A stretch of DNA of 64,000 bases from the NCBI GenBank assembly GCA_945898095.1, contig CAMDHE010000001.1:1-64000 (forward strand), read 5' to 3'. This DNA comes from Roseateles toxinivorans. GTDB taxonomy: Bacteria > Pseudomonadota > Gammaproteobacteria > Burkholderiales > Burkholderiaceae_C. Of this stretch, positions 59,896-64,000 are shown in pieces. Both the position numbers and the translations under genes were made by a program. Every line of letters starts with the position of its first letter. Positions within the stretch are counted from its first letter, which is position 1. Under the pieces are notes generated by a model. The model did not search any database. It saw only the letters and a program-made list of their open reading frames with translations, and had not been told where the DNA came from.

Positions 59896-60414
59896 TCAGG
59901 AAACCGAACGCTGCAAGCGCAATTCCTCAACCCTTGTGCCGCTGATATCGGTCGTCTTGGCGCTGCCCATTTCGCGCTTGAAACCTGCCAGTTCGAAGAA
60001 ACGCAGGGCGCGCTGGTTGCGCAGGAAAACCCACAAGGTCACCTTGGTGCATCCCTCTTCCTGCAGTCCATCGCGCGCGGCGTCCCAAAGAGCCAGGCCA
60101 GCGCCCTTGTCCCAATGGATCGGGTTGACATACATCGCCCAGATTTCACCGACGACCGAGGCCGTACCTTTGTCGCGTGAACGATCGAAAGCCACGAAAC
60201 CCATCAATTCGTTGTCAATATGAGCGACCAGCATTTGGGGCTCGGACAACTCGATGGCCTCACGCCAGTAAGCCTGACGCGTTTGCACTGACAAGGTGTC
60301 CAGCATCGTTTCTGGAAGCAACCCCTTGTAGGCTTCTTGCCAGGCTGCAACATGAATTTCTGCGATGCCCTTGGCATCACGCAGCGCGGCGGGACGAACC
60401 TGAATACTCGACAT
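59896..60414 (-). CDS. GNAT-family N-acetyltransferase
   Basis: 172 residues. One GNAT domain: IQVRPAALRDAKGIAEIHVAAWQEAYKGLLP at the N-terminus, GEIWAMYVNPIHWDKGAG-LAL (acetyl-CoA pyrophosphate loop near 98-115), and NQRALRFFELAGFKRE near 140, the usual C-terminal motif. The acceptor is unknown. The ATG at 60414 is preceded by AGGG 8 bases upstream and is preferred to an in-frame TTG five codons earlier. It is convergent with the HNH-like gene, separated by 13 bases. Confidence 0.9.
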   Translation of the reverse strand: MSSIQVRPAALRDAKGIAEIHVAAWQEAYKGLLPETMLDTLSVQTRQAYWREAIELSEPQMLVAHIDNELMGFVAFDRSRDKGTASVVGEIWAMYVNPIHWDKGAGLALWDAARDGLQEEGCTKVTLWVFLRNQRALRFFELAGFKREMGSAKTTDISGTRVEELRLQRSVS

Positions 60415-60510
60415 ACAAACCCTGATCAAACTAGAAACGGAAGGGCAGAATTGTCAGTGCCAAAACATGCTTTTGGAAGCCTTGACAGCGTAATTTTTTA
60501 CCGCCTTGTT

Positions 60511-61173
60511 TCAGCAATCGGCATCGCTTGCCTGCTGTTCTTTGCCAAACTGCTGAACTGACCGACTCAATCCCGACTTGCTGCTGCGCTGCATCTGTCG
60601 CAGCAATCGATGGTCAACTGCCTGTCCTGCCAGTTGTTTAGCAAACCGCTGCTTCACATCACCCTGCATCTGCAACAGCAAATGGGCTGTCGTCATGGCA
60701 TCGGCCAAAGCCCTATGGGCACGGCCGGTTGCTGGTAGCCGGTGATGTCTGGCCAGAGTGCCGAGCTTGCAATTTTCCGCCTCGGGATAGAGACGACGAG
60801 CCAGCAGCAATGTGCAGACAAATTGATGTTCAGGATCTGGTTCGCATTCGGCGCGCAGCAACTCGGCCTGCCAGAACGCACGGTCAAAAGCAGCGTTGTG
60901 CGCCACCATCGGACAGCCACGGGTGAAATTTGCCAACTCCCGCATTACCTGCACGGCTTCGGGTGCATCAGCCAGCATTGCATTGCTGATACCGGTCAAC
61001 TGTTCGATAAAAGCAGGCACCCTGGCACCGGTTTTCATCAAGCTCTGGTACTGGCCAACGATTGCACCATCGTGCAACAGCACCACCGCGATTTCAGTGG
61101 CACGGGCACCAAGGCCCGGTGACAAACCGGTCGTTTCAAAGTCGATCACGGCCAAAGTCTGCACAGGTTTCAA
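60511..61173 (-). CDS. DEDDh-family 3'-5' exonuclease (DnaQ-like)
   Basis: 220 residues. The exonuclease motifs are Exo I VIDFETTGLSPG near residue 10-20, Exo II VAHNAAFDRAFW near 91 and Exo III HRALADAMTT near 157, giving the Asp-Glu-Asp-Asp and His set. It resembles the proofreading epsilon subunit or exonuclease domain proteins, but lacks the polymerase-binding tail, so a repair or RNA role is possible. The C-terminus is basic and Gln-rich. Its start overlaps the MazG-like gene stop by 4 bases. Confidence 0.91.
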   Translation of the reverse strand: MKPVQTLAVIDFETTGLSPGLGARATEIAVVLLHDGAIVGQYQSLMKTGARVPAFIEQLTGISNAMLADAPEAVQVMRELANFTRGCPMVAHNAAFDRAFWQAELLRAECEPDPEHQFVCTLLLARRLYPEAENCKLGTLARHHRLPATGRAHRALADAMTTAHLLLQMQGDVKQRFAKQLAGQAVDHRLLRQMQRSSKSGLSRSVQQFGKEQQASDADC

Positions 61174-61484
61174 AGCGCCGGATGCTTCAACGCATTCAAA
61201 GCCAGCTTTCTTTCAACCGCAGCCTCGAGATTTACAGACGAATGGTCAGCAATTTGAACCAGATAAATCAGCACATCGGCGATTTCTTCACCCAGGTGTT
61301 GATGCCTCTGCGGATCGTCCTGGATTGCCTGCGATTGCTCGGGTGTCAACCATTGAAAAATTTCCACCAGTTCGGCGGCTTCCACCACCATGGCCATTGC
61401 CAGGTTTTTCGGTGTTTGATAAGGCTGCCAGTTGCGCTCAGCTGAAAACTGACGCAAACGTTTTTGCAGATTTTCTATGTCCAT
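61170..61484 (-). CDS. MazG-like nucleotide pyrophosphohydrolase
   Basis: 104 residues, all-helical. The EAAELVEIFQWL and EEIADVLIYLVQIAD motifs (about residues 35 and 66) are the metal-binding helices of the MazG/dCTPase-like superfamily, which hydrolyses (d)NTPs to monophosphates and clears damaged or excess nucleotides. The gene is the first of a pair with a DEDDh exonuclease (4-base overlap), a combination suited to nucleotide-pool cleaning and repair. It borders the AT-rich gap with DnaA boxes. Confidence 0.9.
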   Translation of the reverse strand: MDIENLQKRLRQFSAERNWQPYQTPKNLAMAMVVEAAELVEIFQWLTPEQSQAIQDDPQRHQHLGEEIADVLIYLVQIADHSSVNLEAAVERKLALNALKHPAL

Positions 61485-61613
61485 GGGGGCAAGTGTGGCA
61501 TGAGTCTGCAGTGCATAGCGCTATCTGTGCAATCTCGAAAACTTCCCACTGCCTTCCAGTTTCTTATTCTTCAACTTTTTAAGTTGGTAGTCATAGTAGA
61601 GCAGCCATTTTTC

Positions 61614-61831
61614 TGTGGACAAGTCTATTTTCTTCAATCTTGACAAGTACTTGCATGACCGAAAAGCCTGTGTGCCAGACCCTCTTGCTGCTGTCCGCGA
61701 AACGCTAACAAGTTCTGAAAAGTTGCTTTGCCTGTGGATAAGCATGTAGTTGTAAAAAATTTATCCACAACTTTGTGCCTTGACAAAAAAAGTCAATCAA
61801 ATGTGCAAATTTTTAAAAAATCTGAACAAAT
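61614..61831. other. AT-rich gap with DnaA boxes, candidate replication origin or DnaA-binding region
   Basis: The 442-base gap 61485-61926 has no supportable gene and is markedly AT-rich. TTATCCACA occurs perfectly at 61761-61769 and, inverted, at 61733-61741; a one-mismatch copy (inverted TTGTCCACA) is at 61614-61622. An A/T-rich tract with tgac-aaaaaaa-gtca and tttttaaaaaa lies at 61780-61831, as an unwinding element would. A promoter for the following gene must also lie here. No dnaA gene is near. Confidence 0.6.
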
Positions 61832-61926
61832 TCGGGGAAAACACGAGGACTGATTGATTGAAATCGTCGATAAAGTGACGGTTTTATGACGTCAACCGGC
61901 CTATCAAATCCGCCAGAAGGAAATGA

Positions 61927-63069
61927 ATGATGAAAGATTTACAAACGAAATTTCTTGCGTTGGCAGTCAGCCTGATTGTTGCTGCTTGCGGAGGCGGCAG
62001 CACGGCCAACATCACGCCACTGACCAAAATCACAGCTGTCAAGGTCTTCGGCGACAGCCTGGCTGACTCGGGAACATTCGGTTTCAAGTTCACCGTTCAG
62101 GCGGTCGACGGCCAGATATACCCCGAACGCGTGGCCGCCACTTACGGCCTCAGCTTGTGTAATTTCTATGTCTTCACCGGGACCACGTTCGCTGCCAACC
62201 CGAAGGCTGGATGCACCAACTATGCCATTGGCGGCGCGGTGATCAATAATTCCAGTCCGGTCAACCCACTCGGGATTCCAATTCAATTTGCCAACGCCGT
62301 TGCCGCAGGCAACTATGCGGCAACCGATCTTGCCTTGATCGATGGCGGCGGTAACGATGCTGCCGACCTGGTGGGGGCTTATCTGAAAGCTCCTTACGAC
62401 GGCGGTGCCAGCTTGGCCGCGCTGTTGGGTACCAAGCTGACACCAACGCAAGTTGGCACAGCTTTAGGAGGCGGCGCAGCGGGCATCGCCGCCGGTGGCG
62501 TCACTTATATGCAGGCGCTAGCGGATTATTTTTCCAACAGCATCAAGAGCAATGTGATTGGCAAGGGCGCAATGCAAGTCGCCATCCTGAACGTGCCGGG
62601 CATCACGAATACCCCGCGCTTCCAGATGGTGCTGGATGGCATTGCTGCAGCCTATGGTGGTGGCACGGCGGGTGCTGCAGCAAGAGCGCAGTCAGATGCT
62701 TTGTTCAAGAGCTGGGTGGTTGCCTTCAACACACAGTTGAGTGCGAACTTTGCGAGCGAATCGAAGGTGGTGATCATTGATTTTTATACGGCCTTCAACG
62801 ACCAAATTGCCGCGCCGGCGCAGTTCAGTTTAAGCAACGTCAAGACACCTGCCTGTCCGGTCGTTGGTTTGGGTTCGGATGGTCTGCCGGTTTACTCATT
62901 CCCAACCTGCACTTCTGCCAGTTTGTCAGCCGCGATAACACCGGGGTCAACCGACCCCAATTGGTGGAAATCCTATGGCTTTGCTGACAGCTTTCACCCG
63001 ACGCCCTATGGCCATCAACTGGTCGCTCAGCTGATTTCCAAATCCTTGGCCATCAAGGGCTGGCTGTAA
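61927..63069 (+). CDS. GDSL/SGNH-family esterase-like lipoprotein
   Basis: 380 residues. The signal peptide ends in a lipobox (LIVAAC, Cys near residue 21), so the protein is probably lipid-anchored in the envelope. Hydrolase blocks: block I FGDSLADSG near 42 (nucleophile Ser), GGGNDAAD near 139 (block III), and DSFHPTPYGH near 360 with the Asp-x-x-His pair (block V). It probably cleaves esters such as lipids or acylated polymers. AAGGA lies 5 bases before the ATG at 61927; a second ATG follows directly. The OmpW-like gene starts 21 bases downstream. Confidence 0.91.
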   Translation: MMKDLQTKFLALAVSLIVAACGGGSTANITPLTKITAVKVFGDSLADSGTFGFKFTVQAVDGQIYPERVAATYGLSLCNFYVFTGTTFAANPKAGCTNYAIGGAVINNSSPVNPLGIPIQFANAVAAGNYAATDLALIDGGGNDAADLVGAYLKAPYDGGASLAALLGTKLTPTQVGTALGGGAAGIAAGGVTYMQALADYFSNSIKSNVIGKGAMQVAILNVPGITNTPRFQMVLDGIAAAYGGGTAGAAARAQSDALFKSWVVAFNTQLSANFASESKVVIIDFYTAFNDQIAAPAQFSLSNVKTPACPVVGLGSDGLPVYSFPTCTSASLSAAITPGSTDPNWWKSYGFADSFHPTPYGHQLVAQLISKSLAIKGWL

Positions 63070-63090
63070 AGCCAAGTTAAAGGAATACAT

Positions 63091-63759
63091 ATGAAAAACA
63101 ACCTTCTTTGCATCGCTGTTCTAACCCTCATCAGCACAGGCGCGGCACAGGCCCAATCAGCCGGCAGCTTTACCTTGCGCGGCGGTGCCACCTTGATCGC
63201 TCCACAGGTATCGAGTGGCGATCTGAGCAGCCCCAGCTTTGCCGGCACCAAGATCAATGTGCTTGCTGCCAGCCAGGTCAGCGGCGGCATCAACTACATG
63301 CTGACCGACAACATCGCGGTTGATTTGCCTCTGGGCATCCCATTCAAGCATCAGATCATCGGTGCCGGTGCAATCGACAACACCGGCAAGCTGGCCGATG
63401 TCGACGCCTTGCCAGTCACAATGTTGCTTCAGTACAAGGCAGGTTCGCCGACCAGCGACTTGCGCCCTTTTGTCGGCGTTGGTTTGACGATGGCGAAATT
63501 CTCCAACACACGCAGCACGGCAGCCTTGACCGGCTTGACGGGCGGTACGCCAACGACACCGACAACGATGTCGATGAAGGATGCCAACGGTTCGACCTAC
63601 CAACTCGGTGTTGCCGCCAGGTTGGGCGGACGCTGGACGCTGGATGTTTCAGCCACCAAGGTGATGTTGAAGACGATCGGCAAATTGTCGACCGGCCAGA
63701 GCATTGGGGTGACCTTGAATCCGGTGGCATTTTCAGCCGGCCTCGGTTACACCTTCTGA
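63091..63759 (+). CDS. OmpW-family outer-membrane protein
   Basis: 222 residues. A signal peptide (cleavage after AQA at residue 21) precedes an eight-stranded barrel: LRGGATLIAPQVSSGD, SGGINYMLTDNIAVDLPLGIPFKHQIIG and VALKTIGK-like strands, ending in the outer-membrane Phe (GLGYTF). OmpW proteins form narrow channels for small hydrophobic compounds and are often stress-regulated. It is probably co-transcribed with the preceding lipoprotein gene. Confidence 0.92.
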   Translation: MKNNLLCIAVLTLISTGAAQAQSAGSFTLRGGATLIAPQVSSGDLSSPSFAGTKINVLAASQVSGGINYMLTDNIAVDLPLGIPFKHQIIGAGAIDNTGKLADVDALPVTMLLQYKAGSPTSDLRPFVGVGLTMAKFSNTRSTAALTGLTGGTPTTPTTMSMKDANGSTYQLGVAARLGGRWTLDVSATKVMLKTIGKLSTGQSIGVTLNPVAFSAGLGYTF

Positions 63760-63771
63760 CAGACCACAAGT

Positions 63772-63793
63772 GTCGGCATCAATCGATGCCGAC
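63772..63793. other. Perfect hairpin between ompW-like and queE ends
   Basis: gtcggcatc (63772-63780) pairs with gatgccgac (63785-63793), loop aatc, overlapping the end of queE. It may end both convergent messages; no long T-run follows. Confidence 0.5.
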
Positions 63794-64000
63794 CACCTTG
63801 TGCATCTGAATCGACAAGCGCCATTGCGGATGTTCCATGCAATAGGCGGCGGCTTCGCGGCGATGCTGAGTTCTCAGCACGCTGTCGAGGGGCTGTAAAA
63901 AGAAATGCTCGAAGGCCAGTTGTTCAAAACGTTCAGGCTTGGCCAGGAGCTGCGGGAAAACCAGTTTCAACTCATTCCCATGAGTCAGCACCAGCTCGGC
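63779..64000 (-). CDS. queE: 7-carboxy-7-deazaguanine synthase QueE, 3' end only
   Basis: The frame is open to the window edge; about 73 C-terminal residues are visible. ELVLTHGNELKLVFPQ, LAFEHFFLQPLD and HPQWRLSIQMHKVVGID match the C-terminus of the radical-SAM enzyme that makes 7-carboxy-7-deazaguanine in queuosine synthesis. The CxxxCxxC cluster motif lies outside the window. No other que gene is visible. Confidence 0.85.
   Translation of the reverse strand, partial: AELVLTHGNELKLVFPQLLAKPERFEQLAFEHFFLQPLDSVLRTQHRREAAAYCMEHPQWRLSIQMHKVVGID

Noticed and set aside
60460..60476. ccaaaa-catgc-ttttgg stem downstream of the DEDDh exonuclease gene
   Set aside because: Short and AT-rich with no T-run on either strand; too weak to call a terminator.
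61521..61745. 74-codon minus-strand frame in the AT-rich gap
   Set aside because: No ribosome binding site, composition unlike neighbouring proteins, and it overlaps the DnaA boxes; more likely a chance frame.

Overview
The window looks like a stretch of a betaproteobacterial chromosome, probably order Burkholderiales. This is inferred from gene order and protein style: recA-recX-DUF2889-sucC-sucD-terC, the mre/mrd cell-shape cluster divergent from gatCAB, and mnmG-rsmG-parA...parB. The DNA is GC-rich, densely coding and uses frequent TTG/GTG starts. I see no insertion sequence, prophage, CRISPR array, rRNA or tRNA. Nearly every gene belongs to a recognisable family.

Layout. 1-3.1 kb: the 3' end of a short-chain dehydrogenase, a truncated RidA remnant, a DSD1/D-threonine-aldolase-like PLP enzyme and hppD. 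3.3-12.7 kb: a divergent peptide-type ABC uptake locus, with three tandem paralogous family-5 binding proteins on the minus strand and two permeases plus a fused double ATPase on the plus strand. 12.7-17.3 kb: gshA, a secreted DRGH nuclease, a phosphotransacetylase and an acetate kinase. 17.3-20.6 kb: a MAPEG protein, a type IV prepilin-like protein, an FHA protein with a PP2C phosphatase, and TerC. 20.7-25.3 kb: sucD, sucC, DUF2889, recX and recA, the last with a clear LexA box. 25.5-27.7 kb: a two-component system. 27.6-33.4 kb: mreB-mreC-mreD-mrdA-rodA. 33.7-36.9 kb: gatCAB. 37-42.6 kb: a thioredoxin-like protein, a CBS protein and a korC-korA-korB operon for a 2-oxoglutarate oxidoreductase. 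42.8-45.2 kb: a hemerythrin, a POT-family peptide transporter and a cysteine-cluster protein. 45.3-51.6 kb: mnmG, rsmG, parA, argC, a small hydrolase and parB, with three parS-type sites inside mnmG and rsmG. 51.8-56.7 kb: the prkA-yeaH-spoVR stress operon. 56.7-61.5 kb: an FAD-linked oxidase, a PduO-type adenosyltransferase, an uncharacterised protein with an HNH-like signature, a GNAT enzyme, a DEDDh exonuclease and a MazG-like enzyme. 61.5-64 kb: an AT-rich gap with DnaA boxes, a GDSL lipoprotein, an OmpW-like protein and the 3' end of queE.

How the genes fit together. The ParA/ParB proteins and their parS sites form a chromosome-segregation locus, and the DnaA-box gap about 10 kb further on suggests that this is the origin-proximal part of the chromosome. 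No dnaA gene lies in the window. KorCAB and SucCD both handle succinyl-CoA, so 2-oxoglutarate oxidation could be linked to NADP(H) or ferredoxin as well as to the ordinary TCA cycle. An FNR-like box lies between the divergent kor operon and the hemerythrin gene and would suit oxygen control. Peptide supply is covered twice, by the ABC locus and the POT transporter.

The points most worth a second look are the tandem triplicated binding proteins, the parS sites embedded in coding DNA, the candidate DnaA-binding/origin gap, the branched RNA predicted in the prkA leader, an orphan LexA box, and the protein with a degenerate HNH motif. No wholly new multi-gene system was evident. All assignments come from reading the sequence; no database search was run.
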